A program made the translations under genes and the position numbers. Shown one piece after another: positions 17,848-27,779 of a DNA stretch of 64,000 nt (position 1 is the stretch's first letter; each line of letters starts with the position of its first letter). The notes under the pieces were generated by a model. It was not told the origin of the DNA. It made no database searches and was given only the letters and a program-made list of their open reading frames with translations. Source of the stretch: Ramlibacter cellulosilyticus (GTDB taxonomy: Bacteria; Pseudomonadota; Gammaproteobacteria; Burkholderiales; Burkholderiaceae_C); the NCBI RefSeq assembly GCF_014297465.1, contig NZ_JACORT010000013.1, positions 62,001 through 126,000 on the forward strand, read 5' to 3'.

Positions 17848-18395
17848 TCATGCACCTCCGTCCCGAACCCGAACACGCCTTGCCAGATGCCGATCACGGC
17901 GGTGAGGACCAGGGGCGGCACCATGCAGGCATACACGATCCACTCGGGGAAGCCGAGCATCATCGTGGTGGACTGCGCGCGCCACGAGCTCAGGCCGCCG
18001 ATCGCCGCGCGCCACGCGAGCAGGGCGACGGCGAGCCCCAGCAGCAGGGCACCGAGCCGGTCGAGGCGCGCATTGGTGCGCTCGCTCGCCTTCGCGGTGA
18101 AGAAGTCGACGATGATGTTGCTGCGCCTGGCCTGGCACCAGGGCAGGAAGAGGGCGATCGCCGCGCCCGCCGCCACCCCCGTGAGCTCGAAGTCGCCGAC
18201 CAGCGTCGTGCCCGTGGTGTTGCGCCCGATCAGGCTGGCGCAGGTCATGAGGGTGATGCCGGTGAGGATGAAGCCGGCGAGGATGGCGCAGAACTTCGCC
18301 AGCGATTCCAGGACGCGCAAACGGGACTCCTCTTCGTTGTGTTTTTCGAGGGCCGCGCGCGTCGGACCGCGCGGCGGGGCGTGCCGCGCGATCAT
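17844..18395 (-). CDS. dctQ: TRAP transporter small permease (DctQ family)
   Basis: 183 residues from ATG 18395. Four membrane helices begin at AKFCAILAGFILTGITLMTC, and the family pattern includes LPWCQARRSNIIVDFF. It associates with DctM in the inner membrane. The start is uncertain: ATG 18395 has no RBS, whereas TTG at 18320 lies five bases after a GAAGAGGAG sequence and would give a 158-residue protein beginning at the first hydrophobic segment. The shorter form may be the real one. Confidence 0.88.
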   Translation of the reverse strand: MIARHAPPRGPTRAALEKHNEEESRLRVLESLAKFCAILAGFILTGITLMTCASLIGRNTTGTTLVGDFELTGVAAGAAIALFLPWCQARRSNIIVDFFTAKASERTNARLDRLGALLLGLAVALLAWRAAIGGLSSWRAQSTTMMLGFPEWIVYACMVPPLVLTAVIGIWQGVFGFGTEVHE

Positions 18396-18431
18396 AGCGG
18401 CCGCCGTGCAGGCGGCCGCGGGGGGAAACGA

Positions 18432-19129
<698 letters not shown>

Positions 19130-19133
<4 letters not shown>

Positions 19134-20185
19134 GACAACCTTTCTTCTCTGTGGATGCCCAGGGCCTCGTGCACCGGGCGGTCGGAAAAACTGAACAGCA
19201 CGCAGCCGGCACGGCTGGAGAGGCGCGCAGTGTGCCACGACGGCACCACGAAGTGATCGCGCGGGCCGAAGGCGTAGCGGGATTCGCCGCGCTCGCCGGT
19301 GATGAGCACTTCGCCTTCGCCTTCCACCACGCTGTACACGGCGCCATCGGTCTGGCGCCAGCCCTGGCCCTCGAAGCCGGCGGGCAGGCGCTGCATGAAC
19401 GTGCCGATGGTCGGCATCGTCCAGCCGCCGGTGAGCGGGTTCACGTAGCGCAGCTTGAAGCCGTCCCACGCGTCGACGGGACCGTGGCGCTCCAGCTGCT
19501 CCAGCGCCTCGCGGCTGCGCTCGTAGGGATAGCTGAAGATCGGCGAGGTCTTGCCGAAAGGCGGGTCGTGGCGCACCGGCACCATGTTGTGCCCGTAGCG
19601 CGCGAAGCTCGCGCCTTCGGGCCGTGTCACCTGCTGCGACTTGCTGGTGTCGTTCTGCGCGAAGCCCGCGTCGAAGAAGCGCAGCATCGGGATGTCGAGG
19701 CCATCGAGCCACACGACCGGTTCGTCGGCCTCGTGGCCGTGGTCGTGCCAGGTCCAGCTCGGGGTGATGATGAAATCGCCCGGCTGCATGGTGGTGCGTT
19801 CGCCGTCGACGGCGGTATAGGCGCCGCGGCCTTCGACGATGAAGCGCAGCGCGCTCTGCGTGTGCCGGTGGCTGGGGGCGACTTCGCCGGGCAGGATCAG
19901 CTGCAGGCCCGCGTAGAGCGACTGCGTGATGCACGACTGGCCGCGCAGGCTCGGGTTCTCCAGGATCAGCACGCGCCGCACCGCTTCTTCCGCCGTGATC
20001 GCGTCGCCGGCGCGCATCAGGAAGGGGCGCACCTCCTCGTACTTCCAAAGCGCGGGCACGCAAGGCGTCTTCGGGCTCGGCGGCACCAGCGCATGCAGCA
20101 CCTCCCACAGCGGGGTGAGGTGGTGGCGGTCCATGTCGCGATAGAGCTGTTCGCGGACCTGCGCGGTGGGGATGGCTGCGTTCAT
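19130..20185 (-). CDS. Gentisate 1,2-dioxygenase
   Basis: 351-residue bicupin of the gentisate/1-hydroxy-2-naphthoate dioxygenase family. The N-terminal cupin has the iron-binding HRHTQSALRFIVEG with a later His in WTWHDHGHE, and GDFIITPSW. The C-terminal cupin has GAVYSVVEGEGEV and DHFVVPSWH. It opens the ring of gentisate (2,5-dihydroxybenzoate) to maleylpyruvate using Fe(II) and O2. It sits between an FAD oxidoreductase and the FAH-family hydrolase in one operon with a TRAP importer. A 1-hydroxy-2-naphthoate or salicylate specificity cannot be excluded. Confidence 0.93.
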
Positions 20186-20195
20186 GGAGACTCCT

Positions 20196-21539
20196 TTACC
20201 AGCTGCGGCCCAGGTAGGCGCCGTACCGTTCGAGCGTGGATTGCAGGCCAGCGAGGTCGACGCCCGCGTTCGTGCTGCCGGACTTGAGCGCCAGGTCGGC
20301 GGCCGTGCCCACGGCCTCGCCCATCACGAAGCACGCACCCGTAACGCGCGCGGCGGACTGCGCCTCGTGGCTCATGGAGGCGCAGCGGCCCGCGATCCAG
20401 ACGTTGTCCAGTCCTTCGGGCACCGTCATGCGGTAGGGCAGGTGGTTGAAACCGCGGCTCTCGGGAATCTGCGGCCAGCGGAATTCGACGTCGCCCTTCA
20501 GGTGCAGCTCCAGCGGCCAGCCGTTGACGCCGATCGTGTCGTCGAAGCTCGCGCACTCCAGCACGTCGGACTCGGTGAGTTCGTACAGGCCGCGCACGCG
20601 CCGCGTCTCGCGGATGCCGACCTGCGGCGCGATGTCGGAGATGTAGCTCTTCTCGAAGCCGGGCACCTCGCGCAGGAAGCCGGCGACGGAGGCGATCTGG
20701 CGGCGGCCCAGCACTTCGGCGTCGGATAGCTCGCGGGCGTCGGTGCCGTCCATGGCGTTGCCTTCGCGATTGGCGAGCTGCGTGAGGTTCGCGCGCCATT
20801 CGATGCCGCTCTTCTGCGGGCGGATGATCGGCGTCTTGCGCGGGAACTTGTAGCGCCCCTCGGCTTCCGCCTGCAGCATCAGCTTCGGGATGGTTTCCCA
20901 GGCCTTGCCGGCGCGTTGAGCGTCGACGCCGTTGATGCGGAACATCGTCGAGGGGTAGAGCATGTTGCCCTGGCCGTCGCCCAGCGCATACGGCGCGCCG
21001 GCCCAGGCGGCGAGGTCGCCGTCGCCCGAAGCGTCGACGAAGGCGCGCCCCGCGACGGCGTAGCGGCCCGACTTGGTCTCGACCAGCAGGGCCTGCACGC
21101 GGCGCGCGCCCTCCATCACCACGCCGGCGGCGAGTGCATGGAACAGCACCTCGACGCCGGCGGCGAGCAGGAGGTCGTCCGCGGCGATCTTGTACGCGGC
21201 GGTGTCGTACGCCTGCGCCACGGTCTTGCCGAACAGCGCATGCGGCTCGTTCAGGCCGCCCAGGCGCGCGATGCGCGCGAGCAGGTCGTCGGCGACGCCA
21301 TGCACCACCTGGCGGATGTCGCCGTGCACGTTGGCGTGCAGGCCGCAGAAGTTGGTCACGCCGGCGGCCGTGCCCATGCCGCCGAGGAAGCCGTAGCGCT
21401 CCACGAGCAGGGTCTTGCGCCCGGCGCGGGCCGCCGCGACCGACGCGGCGATGCCGGCGGGCCCGCCGCCGAGGACGACCACGTCGTATTCGCCCCAGAC
21501 GGGCGTCTGGCGCGCGGGTTCGGTAAGGGTTCTCGTCAT
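20196..21539 (-). CDS. FAD-dependent oxidoreductase (FAD_oxidored type), 447 aa
   Basis: The N-terminal Rossmann dinucleotide-binding motif is VVVLGGGPAGIAASVAAARAG (about 23-43), followed by GFLGGMGTAAGVTNF. Mid-protein FVDASGDGDLAAWAGAP and C-terminal NVWIAGRCASMSHEAQ with GEAVGTAADLAL complete the FAD fold. It is not an obvious flavin aromatic monooxygenase of the 3-hydroxybenzoate 6-hydroxylase type, so its role in the gentisate cluster (hydroxylation, dehydrogenation, or action on a precursor) is open. ATG 21539 is preferred; an ATG at 21560 would add seven residues but lies in a putative operator. It is divergent from the MarR gene. Confidence 0.85.
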   Translation of the reverse strand: MTRTLTEPARQTPVWGEYDVVVLGGGPAGIAASVAAARAGRKTLLVERYGFLGGMGTAAGVTNFCGLHANVHGDIRQVVHGVADDLLARIARLGGLNEPHALFGKTVAQAYDTAAYKIAADDLLLAAGVEVLFHALAAGVVMEGARRVQALLVETKSGRYAVAGRAFVDASGDGDLAAWAGAPYALGDGQGNMLYPSTMFRINGVDAQRAGKAWETIPKLMLQAEAEGRYKFPRKTPIIRPQKSGIEWRANLTQLANREGNAMDGTDARELSDAEVLGRRQIASVAGFLREVPGFEKSYISDIAPQVGIRETRRVRGLYELTESDVLECASFDDTIGVNGWPLELHLKGDVEFRWPQIPESRGFNHLPYRMTVPEGLDNVWIAGRCASMSHEAQSAARVTGACFVMGEAVGTAADLALKSGSTNAGVDLAGLQSTLERYGAYLGRSW

Positions 21540-21546
21540 GGGGGGA

Positions 21547-21564
21547 TGATAAGCGTACATATCA
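21547..21564. promoter_or_regulatory. Candidate MarR operator between divergent genes
   Basis: Inverted repeat TGATA (21547-21551), 8-nt spacer, TATCA (21560-21564) in the 70-bp gap between the FAD oxidoreductase and marR starts. The size and position fit a MarR-family site controlling both genes. Confidence 0.4.
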
Positions 21565-21609
21565 ATGCGCCCTGGCGCAAGCGACGCCGGCCTCGCTACA
21601 CTGGGCCGC

Positions 21610-22062
21610 ATGGCGAAGAGCTACGACTTCCGGCATGCACCGGGCCACCTGATCCGGCGGGCGCACCAGGTTTCCTGGGCGCTGTTCATGGAGGAGACGG
21701 CCGGCTTCGACGTCACGCCCGTGCAGTTCGCCATCCTGAGCGCGCTGCTGGAAGACCCCGGCGAGGACCAGGTGACGCTCGCGCGCAAGGTGGCCTTCGA
21801 TCCGGCCACCTTCGGCTCGGTGATCGCGCGCCTCGAAGGGCGCGGGTGGGTGCGCCGCGAAGCCGACACCGCCGACCGCAGGCGCAAGCTCCTGTGGGTC
21901 ACGGCGGAGGGGGCGGAGGTCGCGCAGAAGATGCGTCGCGCCGTGGCCAAGGTGCAGCAGCGCATCCTGGAGCCGCTGTCGCCCGGCGACCGCGAGCAGC
22001 TGGTCCACCTGCTGGGCAAGCTCGTCGACGGCCACGAAGGCGTGGACGGCGCCGACGCGTAG
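21610..22062 (+). CDS. MarR-family transcriptional regulator, 150 aa
   Basis: Winged helix-turn-helix protein starting MAKSYDFRHAPGHLIRRAHQ. The recognition region is QVTLARKVAFDPATFGSVIAR, the wing LEGRGWVRREADTADRRRK, and the C-terminal helix contains EQLVHLLGKLVDG. MarR proteins usually repress a divergent catabolic operon and release DNA on binding an aromatic acid. The divergent gentisate/TRAP operon is the obvious target. The upstream in-frame ATG at 21565 is rejected because the added residues do not look coding. Confidence 0.9.
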   Translation: MAKSYDFRHAPGHLIRRAHQVSWALFMEETAGFDVTPVQFAILSALLEDPGEDQVTLARKVAFDPATFGSVIARLEGRGWVRREADTADRRRKLLWVTAEGAEVAQKMRRAVAKVQQRILEPLSPGDREQLVHLLGKLVDGHEGVDGADA

Positions 22063-22130
22063 GCCGCCACGGCCGGCTCCGCGGGAAGGGTAAGTCCCGA
22101 CCCCGCCGCGCTGGCAAGCCGCTTTCATGT

Positions 22131-22170
22131 GAACGTATGATGATTGGGCAACTGCGCCGCAAGGGCGCAG
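22131..22170 (+). promoter_or_regulatory. Hairpin and imperfect palindrome upstream of the sugar ABC operon
   Basis: The 174-bp gap before the binding-protein gene holds an imperfect palindrome with TCAT and ATGA ends around 22123-22140, and a 7-bp hairpin CTGCGCC (22152-22158) / GGCGCAG (22164-22170). Candidate operator or leader structure; no clear -35/-10 pair. Confidence 0.25.
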
Positions 22171-22236
22171 GGGCAAGCGGCGCTGTCAGAAGCCGTGGCG
22201 GGACGTGCTTGGGAGGCATCCAACCAAGGAGACAGC

Positions 22237-23361
22237 ATGAGCTCACGCATTGCCTTCGCGGCCGCGATCGCGGCCCTCGTTGCCTCGTCGGCGGCCGTGG
22301 CGGCCGGCCCTGCCGTGGTGCAGGGACCGGGCGAGAACCCCGGCTGCTTCAAGCCCTGGGACGCGAACACGAAGCACTTCCAGTGGCCCGCGAAGAAGGG
22401 GCCGTACCGCATCGCGCTGGCCAACGGCTTCGTCGGCAACACCTGGCGCATCCAGATGATCAAGATGGCCAAGGCCTACGCCGCCACGCCCGAGATGGCC
22501 TCGCAGATCAAGGAGTTCAAGATCGTCTCCACGGGCACCGACGTGGCGGCGCAGATCGCGGCGATCGACAACTTCATCAACTCGGGGTACGACGCGATCG
22601 TCACGATCGCCGTCAACCCCACCGCGTTCGGCCCGGTCATCAAGCGCGCGAACGCCAAGGGCGTGGTGCTGGTGCCGTTCGACAACGTGCTGGACACCAA
22701 CGAGGTGATGATGGTCAACGAGGACCAGCTCGCCATGGGCCAGCAGTCGGGCGAGTGGATCGTGAAGAACATCCCCTCGAAGTCGGGCAAGCTGCTGGAG
22801 GTGCGCGGCGTGCCGGGCAACTCGGTGGACCGCGACCGCCACCTGGGCTTCCGCAAGGTGGTCGAGGCGCCTGGCAACAAGTTCGAGGTGGTGGAGGTGG
22901 TCGGCAACTGGGACGACGGCACGGCGCAGAAGGCCGTGGCCGACGCAGTGGCCGTGCACAAGAAGTTCGACGGCATGTTCGTGCAGGGTGGCTCCACCGG
23001 CGCGGTGCGGGCGCTGATCGACGCGAAGCACAGGATGATCCCGGTCGCGGGCGAGGCCGAGAACGGCTTCCGCAAGCTCTGCGCCGAGCGCGCCAAGGAC
23101 GGCCTGCTGTGCGCTTCGCTGGGCCAGTCGCCGGGCCTGGTGGCCATCTCGATGAAGGCCGCGGTGTCGGCGCTGCAGGGCAAGGTGATGCCGCAGATGA
23201 TCTCGGTGCCGATCCCCTCGGCCACGCACCCCGACTTCAAGGCGGACGTCAACTACTTCCCGAAGCTGACCGACAACTTCTTCACCACCAACGAGTTCCC
23301 GCCGTGCGGCGTGAACCTGAAGGCCACCGACATCATGTCGAAGGACGAGAAGAACAACTGA
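22237..23361 (+). CDS. Sugar ABC transporter substrate-binding protein
   Basis: 374 residues from ATG 22237, which follows AAGGAGA. The longer upstream reading frame (from 22144) has no RBS and hides the signal peptide MSSRIAFAAAIAALVASSAA (cleavage near VAA-GP). The mature part is a periplasmic-binding fold of the ribose/galactose type: YRIALANGFVGNTWRIQM, VAAQIAAIDNFINSGYDAIV, EVRGVPGNSVDRDRHLGF, and FDGMFVQGGSTGAV. It delivers a sugar to the RbsA-like ATPase and two permeases encoded immediately downstream. The specific sugar is unknown. Confidence 0.94.
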   Translation: MSSRIAFAAAIAALVASSAAVAAGPAVVQGPGENPGCFKPWDANTKHFQWPAKKGPYRIALANGFVGNTWRIQMIKMAKAYAATPEMASQIKEFKIVSTGTDVAAQIAAIDNFINSGYDAIVTIAVNPTAFGPVIKRANAKGVVLVPFDNVLDTNEVMMVNEDQLAMGQQSGEWIVKNIPSKSGKLLEVRGVPGNSVDRDRHLGFRKVVEAPGNKFEVVEVVGNWDDGTAQKAVADAVAVHKKFDGMFVQGGSTGAVRALIDAKHRMIPVAGEAENGFRKLCAERAKDGLLCASLGQSPGLVAISMKAAVSALQGKVMPQMISVPIPSATHPDFKADVNYFPKLTDNFFTTNEFPPCGVNLKATDIMSKDEKNN

Positions 23362-23372
23362 GGCGGGCTCCC

Positions 23373-24878
23373 TTGGAAGCCGTGCTGCAGCTGTCGGAGG
23401 TCTCCAAGCGCTACGGCGGGGTGCGTGCGCTGGAGCGTGCGAGCTTCGCCTGCGGCGCCGGGCGCATCCACGCGCTGCTGGGGGAGAACGGCGCCGGCAA
23501 GTCGACGCTGATCAAGGTGATGGCCGGCGTGGTGCAGCCCGACGAGGGCCGGCTCCTGCTGCAGGGGCGCGAGCGCCGCTTCGCGCACCCGCAGGAGGCG
23601 GTCGCCGCCGGCATCGCCTGCATCTTCCAGGAGCTCTCGCTGCTGCCCGACCTGAGCGTGGCGGACAACATCTGCATCACCAATCCGCCGCGCCGCTTCG
23701 GGCTGGTGGACCGCCGGGCGCAGCGGCGGGTCGCCGAGGCGGCGCTCGCGCGCGCGGGCGCGGAGGACATCCATCCGCTCGCGCCCGTCGCGAGCCTGCC
23801 GCTGTCGCGCCGGCAGCTGGTGGAGATCGCCAAGGCGCTCGCGCGCGACCCGAAGATCCTGATCCTGGACGAAGCCACCTCGGCCCTGACCGCCGCCGAC
23901 GTGCAGCGCGTGTTCGCGCTGCTGCGGCGGCTGCGCGGGGAGGGCATGGCCATCGTCTACATCTCGCACCGCATGCGCGAGATCGCGGAGCTGGCCGACG
24001 ACTGCTCGGTCTTCCGCAACGGCACGCGCGTCGCGACCTTCGAGGCCGGCACCCGCAGCGACGCGCAGGTGCTGGAGATGATGATCGGGCGCGACATCGC
24101 GCACGCGTTCCCGCCCAAGCCGCAGCCGCCGGCCGCCACCGTGCCGGCCATCCTGGAAACGCGCGGCCTCGGCTGGGCCGGCCGCCTGCACGGCATCGAC
24201 CTGGCGGTGCGGCCGGGCGAGATCGTCGGCCTCGGCGGGCTGGACGGCCAGGGCCAGCGCGAGCTGTTCCTGGCCTTGTTCGGCGTGCTGCGCGGCGTGG
24301 CGGGGGACGTGCGGGTCGACGGCCGCGCCGTGCGCGTGCGCGGGCCGCGGCATGCGCGCGCGCTGGGCATCGCGCTGGTGCCCGAGGACCGCAAGACCGA
24401 CGGCCTGCTGCTGCCGATGTCGGTCCACGACAACCTGTCGCTCGCCGCCCTGGACCGCCTGAGCCGCGCCGGCGTGCTGCGTGCGAAAGCCGAGAACGAG
24501 GCGGTCGCAGGCATGGTGCGCCGGCTCGCGATCAAGGCCGCGGATCCCGCCGATGCGGTGGGCACGCTGTCCGGGGGCAACCAGCAGAAGGTGGTGATCG
24601 GCAAGTGGCTGCTGACCGCGCCGCGCATCCTGCTGCTGAACGACCCGACGCGCGGCATCGACGTGGGCACCAAGCAGGAGATCTACGCGCTGGTGCGCGC
24701 GCTGGCTGCCGAAGGCGCGGCCGTGCTGCTGTATTCGACCGACTACGCGGAGCTGATCGGCTGCTGCGACCGCGTGGCCGTGTTCTACGCCGGCCGCATC
24801 GTGCGGTGGCTCGAAGGCGCGGCGCTCACCGAACGGGCGCTGGTCGCCAGCGCGCTGGACCTGCAGGAGGCCGCGTGA
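23373..24878 (+). CDS. Sugar ABC transporter ATP-binding protein (RbsA-like, two NBDs)
   Basis: 501 residues from TTG 23373 (AGGCGGG upstream); GTG 23382 is an alternative. Tandem nucleotide-binding domains: NBD1 has Walker A GENGAGKST, Walker B ILILDEATSAL and a degenerate signature LSRRQ. NBD2 has the usual degenerate Walker A region GLDGQGQRE, signature LSGGNQQKV and ILLLNDPTRGIDVGTKQEI. This asymmetry is standard for sugar-family (CUT2) importers. It starts 11 nt after the binding-protein stop and its TGA overlaps the first permease ATG (TGATG). Confidence 0.95.
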   Translation: MEAVLQLSEVSKRYGGVRALERASFACGAGRIHALLGENGAGKSTLIKVMAGVVQPDEGRLLLQGRERRFAHPQEAVAAGIACIFQELSLLPDLSVADNICITNPPRRFGLVDRRAQRRVAEAALARAGAEDIHPLAPVASLPLSRRQLVEIAKALARDPKILILDEATSALTAADVQRVFALLRRLRGEGMAIVYISHRMREIAELADDCSVFRNGTRVATFEAGTRSDAQVLEMMIGRDIAHAFPPKPQPPAATVPAILETRGLGWAGRLHGIDLAVRPGEIVGLGGLDGQGQRELFLALFGVLRGVAGDVRVDGRAVRVRGPRHARALGIALVPEDRKTDGLLLPMSVHDNLSLAALDRLSRAGVLRAKAENEAVAGMVRRLAIKAADPADAVGTLSGGNQQKVVIGKWLLTAPRILLLNDPTRGIDVGTKQEIYALVRALAAEGAAVLLYSTDYAELIGCCDRVAVFYAGRIVRWLEGAALTERALVASALDLQEAA

Positions 24879-25861
24879 TGCGCCCGGACTGGCACTACCC
24901 CCTGCGCGAGCACCGCGCCACCTTGTTCGCGGCGGCGCTGTTCGCGGGGCTGTTCGCCCTCTACATCGCCAAGCACCCGGTAGGCTGGGACGGGGCCGTG
25001 CTCGCCACGGCGGCCAACAAGGGCGTGCTGCTCGCCGTCGTCGCGATGGCGCAGACGCTGCCGGTGCTCACGGGGGGCATCGACCTCTCGGCGGGGATGG
25101 TGTTCGTGCTGGCCAACTGCCTGGCGTCGCACATGGTGGTGGGCAGCGGGTGGCAGGCGGCATTCGGTGTCGCGGTCGTGCTCGCCGCGGGCGCGGCGTG
25201 CGGGCTGGCGAACGGCATCATCATCGTCTACGGCCGGCTGCAGCCGATCATCACCACGCTGGCGACCGGCATCGTGTACTTCGGGCTCGCGCTCGGCCTG
25301 CGGCCGGTGCCGGGCGGGGACGTGCATGCCGGCCTCGCGGAAGCACTCACGGGCACGCTGCCGGGCGGCATCCCCGCCATGCTGGTGGTGCTGCTCGCCG
25401 TCGTGCTGCTCGTGTGGCTGCCGTTCCGCCGCTCGGTGACGGGCCGCTCGGCGCTCGCGATCGGTTCCTCCGAGCAGGCGAGCTACATGTCGGGCGTGGC
25501 GATGGGCCGCACGATCCTCGTCACCTACACGCTCGCGGGCCTGCTCTCGGCCGTCGGCGGCCTGCTGCTCACCTTCGTCACCTTCTCCGGCGAGGCCTCC
25601 TCGGCCATCGGCGGCGTCTACACGCTCAACGCGATCGCCGCGGTGGTGATCGGGGGGACCTCGCTCGCGGGCGGCAGCGGCAGCGCCATCGGCTCGATCT
25701 TCGGCGCCTTCGTGCTGCGCACGATCGGCGACCTGCTGTTCGTGTTCGACCTGGAGCCGCTCTGGCAGCCGCTGTTCCAGGGCGTGATCCTGCTGGCGGC
25801 CGTGAGCTTCGGCTCGCTGGCGCTGCTGCGCGTGGGCAACCGGCTCGACCTCTTCCGCTGA
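24878..25861 (+). CDS. Sugar ABC transporter permease 1
   Basis: 327-residue RbsC-like integral membrane protein with about eight to ten helices. It includes the family segment LPVLTGGIDLSAGMVFVLAN and the permease loop IAAVVIGGTSLAGGSGSAIG. ATG 24878 overlaps the upstream stop codon by one base. It probably forms a heterodimeric channel with the next permease. Confidence 0.94.
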   Translation: MRPDWHYPLREHRATLFAAALFAGLFALYIAKHPVGWDGAVLATAANKGVLLAVVAMAQTLPVLTGGIDLSAGMVFVLANCLASHMVVGSGWQAAFGVAVVLAAGAACGLANGIIIVYGRLQPIITTLATGIVYFGLALGLRPVPGGDVHAGLAEALTGTLPGGIPAMLVVLLAVVLLVWLPFRRSVTGRSALAIGSSEQASYMSGVAMGRTILVTYTLAGLLSAVGGLLLTFVTFSGEASSAIGGVYTLNAIAAVVIGGTSLAGGSGSAIGSIFGAFVLRTIGDLLFVFDLEPLWQPLFQGVILLAAVSFGSLALLRVGNRLDLFR

Positions 25862-25864
25862 CGC

Positions 25865-26833
25865 ATGACGACGCTCGCCCTGCGCCTGCGCACCTCCCGC
25901 CACCTGCCGGTGCTCGCGGGCGCCGTGTGCACGGTGGCGCTGCTGCTGCTGGGCAGCCTGTACTCGCGCAACTTCCTCTCCCCGGAGTACCTGCTGCTGC
26001 AACTGCAGATCGCCTCCTTCCTGGGGATCATCGCCACCGGCGCGATGCTGGTCATCCTGCTGGGCGGCATCGACCTCTCGGTGCCCTGGGTCGTGACGGT
26101 GGGCGGCATGATGTCCGCCGCCGCCGCAGGGTGGTGGGACGGCGCGGGCGCCGCCTTCGCGATTCCGTTCGGGATCCTGTGCGGCGCGCTGCTGGGCCTG
26201 GTCAACGGCATCGGCGTCGCCTGGCTGCGCGTGCCCTCGATGATCTTCACGCTGGGCATCAACGCGGTGGCGCAGGGGCTGATCGTCGTGCACACCGGCG
26301 GCTTCGCGCCGCAGGACCGCGCCACGCCGGCGATGCACCTGGTCGCGACCGGCCGCTCCTTCCTCGGCATCCCGAACGCCCTGCTGGTGTGGGCGGCCGT
26401 GGGCGCGGCGACGCTGTTCCTGCTGCACCGCACGGCCTTCGGGCGCGCCGTGTACGCGGTCGGCAACCGGGAGCGCGCCGCGTACCTCTCCGGCATTCCC
26501 ACGCGCCGCGTGGTGGTCCTGTGCTTCGTGATCGCCGGCGCGTGTTCGGCGGCCGCGGGCGTGCTGCTCACCGGCTATTCGACCAAGGCCTACCAGGCCA
26601 TGGGCGACGCCTACCAGCTGCCTGCGATCGCCGCGGTCGTGCTGGGCGGCACGCACATCCTCGGCGGCCGGGGCTCCTACCTCGGCACGGTGGTGGGCGT
26701 GGTGCTGATCACGCTGCTGCAGTCCATCCTTTCCGTGATGCAGATCCCGGAGATGGGGCGCCAGGTGGCCTACGGCGTCGTGATCATCGCGATGCTGCTG
26801 GTGTACGGCCGCGGGCGCCGCCACGCGGGCTGA
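25865..26833 (+). CDS. Sugar ABC transporter permease 2
   Basis: 322-residue RbsC-like permease starting 3 nt after permease 1. The conserved segment is AMLVILLGGIDLSVPWVVTV, with the C-terminal loop IAAVVLGGTHILGGRGSYLG. About nine membrane helices. Two non-identical permeases with a double-NBD ATPase is a common CUT2 layout. Confidence 0.94.
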   Translation: MTTLALRLRTSRHLPVLAGAVCTVALLLLGSLYSRNFLSPEYLLLQLQIASFLGIIATGAMLVILLGGIDLSVPWVVTVGGMMSAAAAGWWDGAGAAFAIPFGILCGALLGLVNGIGVAWLRVPSMIFTLGINAVAQGLIVVHTGGFAPQDRATPAMHLVATGRSFLGIPNALLVWAAVGAATLFLLHRTAFGRAVYAVGNRERAAYLSGIPTRRVVVLCFVIAGACSAAAGVLLTGYSTKAYQAMGDAYQLPAIAAVVLGGTHILGGRGSYLGTVVGVVLITLLQSILSVMQIPEMGRQVAYGVVIIAMLLVYGRGRRHAG

Positions 26834-26843
26834 GGAGCGCTGC

Positions 26844-27779
26844 ATGCCCGTCGCACCCACTGCCGACTTCGAAGTCCTGGACGCGCGCTTCCATGCGCTC
26901 GTTCTCGCCAACGTGCACCTGGAGCGGCTGGCCACCGGATGCCGCTGGGCCGAGGGGCCGGCGTGGTTCGCCGCCGGCCGCTACCTCGTGTGGTCCGACA
27001 TCCCCAACGACCGCATGCTGCGCTGGGACGAGACCGACGGCTCCGTCTCCGTGTTCCGCCAGCCCGCGATGAACACCAACGGGCACACGGTGGACCTGCA
27101 GGGGCGGCTCGTCTCCTGCGAGCACCGCGGCCGCTGCGTGTCGCGCACGGAGCACGACGGCCGCCGCACGGTGCTGGCCGACCGCTTCGAGGGGCGCCGC
27201 CTCAACTCGCCGAACGACGTGGTCGTCAAGTCCGACGGCAGCATCTGGTTCTCCGATCCCAGCTACGGCATCGACGGCGACTACGAGGGCGATGCCGCCG
27301 CGAGCGAGCTGGGCGAGTGCTGCGTCTACCGCATCGACGGGGACGGCGCGGTGACGCGCGTGGCGGCCGGCTTCGTGCAGCCGAACGGGCTCGCCTTCTC
27401 CCCCGGCGAGGACTGGCTGTACGTGGCGGACACCGGCGCCACCCACGTGGCCGACGGCCCGCGCCACATCCGCCGCTTCCGGGTGCAGCCCGGGGGCCGC
27501 ACCCTGGCCGGCGGCGACGTCTGGGCGACGTCCACGAACGGGCTGTTCGACGGCTTGCGCGTCGACGCGCACGGGAACGTCTGGACCAGCGCCGGCGACG
27601 GCGTGCACTGCCTTGCACCGGATGGGACCTTGCTGGGCAAGGTCCGCGTGCCGGAGGCCGTCGCCAACGTCTGCTTCGGCGGCACGAAGCTGAACCGCCT
27701 CTTCATCTGCGCGACGACCTCGCTCTACGCCGTCTACCTCAACACGCGCGGAGCGCTCAGGACTTCGCCACCAGCGTGA
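26844..27779 (+). CDS. SMP-30/gluconolactonase family protein
   Basis: 311-residue six-bladed propeller hydrolase. Family motifs are CRWAEGPAWF (metal-binding Glu), NDVVVKSDGSIWFSDPSYGI (metal-binding Asn/Asp), GFVQPNGLAFSP and VADTG. It likely hydrolyses an aldonolactone, fitting intracellular oxidation of the sugar imported by the adjacent ABC system. GAGGAG ahead of ATG 26844 overlaps the permease stop. Its last 23 bases overlap the convergent monooxygenase-like gene. Confidence 0.92.
   Translation: MPVAPTADFEVLDARFHALVLANVHLERLATGCRWAEGPAWFAAGRYLVWSDIPNDRMLRWDETDGSVSVFRQPAMNTNGHTVDLQGRLVSCEHRGRCVSRTEHDGRRTVLADRFEGRRLNSPNDVVVKSDGSIWFSDPSYGIDGDYEGDAAASELGECCVYRIDGDGAVTRVAAGFVQPNGLAFSPGEDWLYVADTGATHVADGPRHIRRFRVQPGGRTLAGGDVWATSTNGLFDGLRVDAHGNVWTSAGDGVHCLAPDGTLLGKVRVPEAVANVCFGGTKLNRLFICATTSLYAVYLNTRGALRTSPPA

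Noticed and set aside
21565..21609. Longer MarR protein starting at ATG 21565
   Set aside because: The extra 15 residues have no family match and overlap the divergent promoter region.
20916..23372. Plus-strand open frame merging antisense of the FAD oxidoreductase with the sugar ATPase gene
   Set aside because: Only the part from TTG 23373 encodes a real protein; the rest is antisense to, or out of frame with, well-supported genes.
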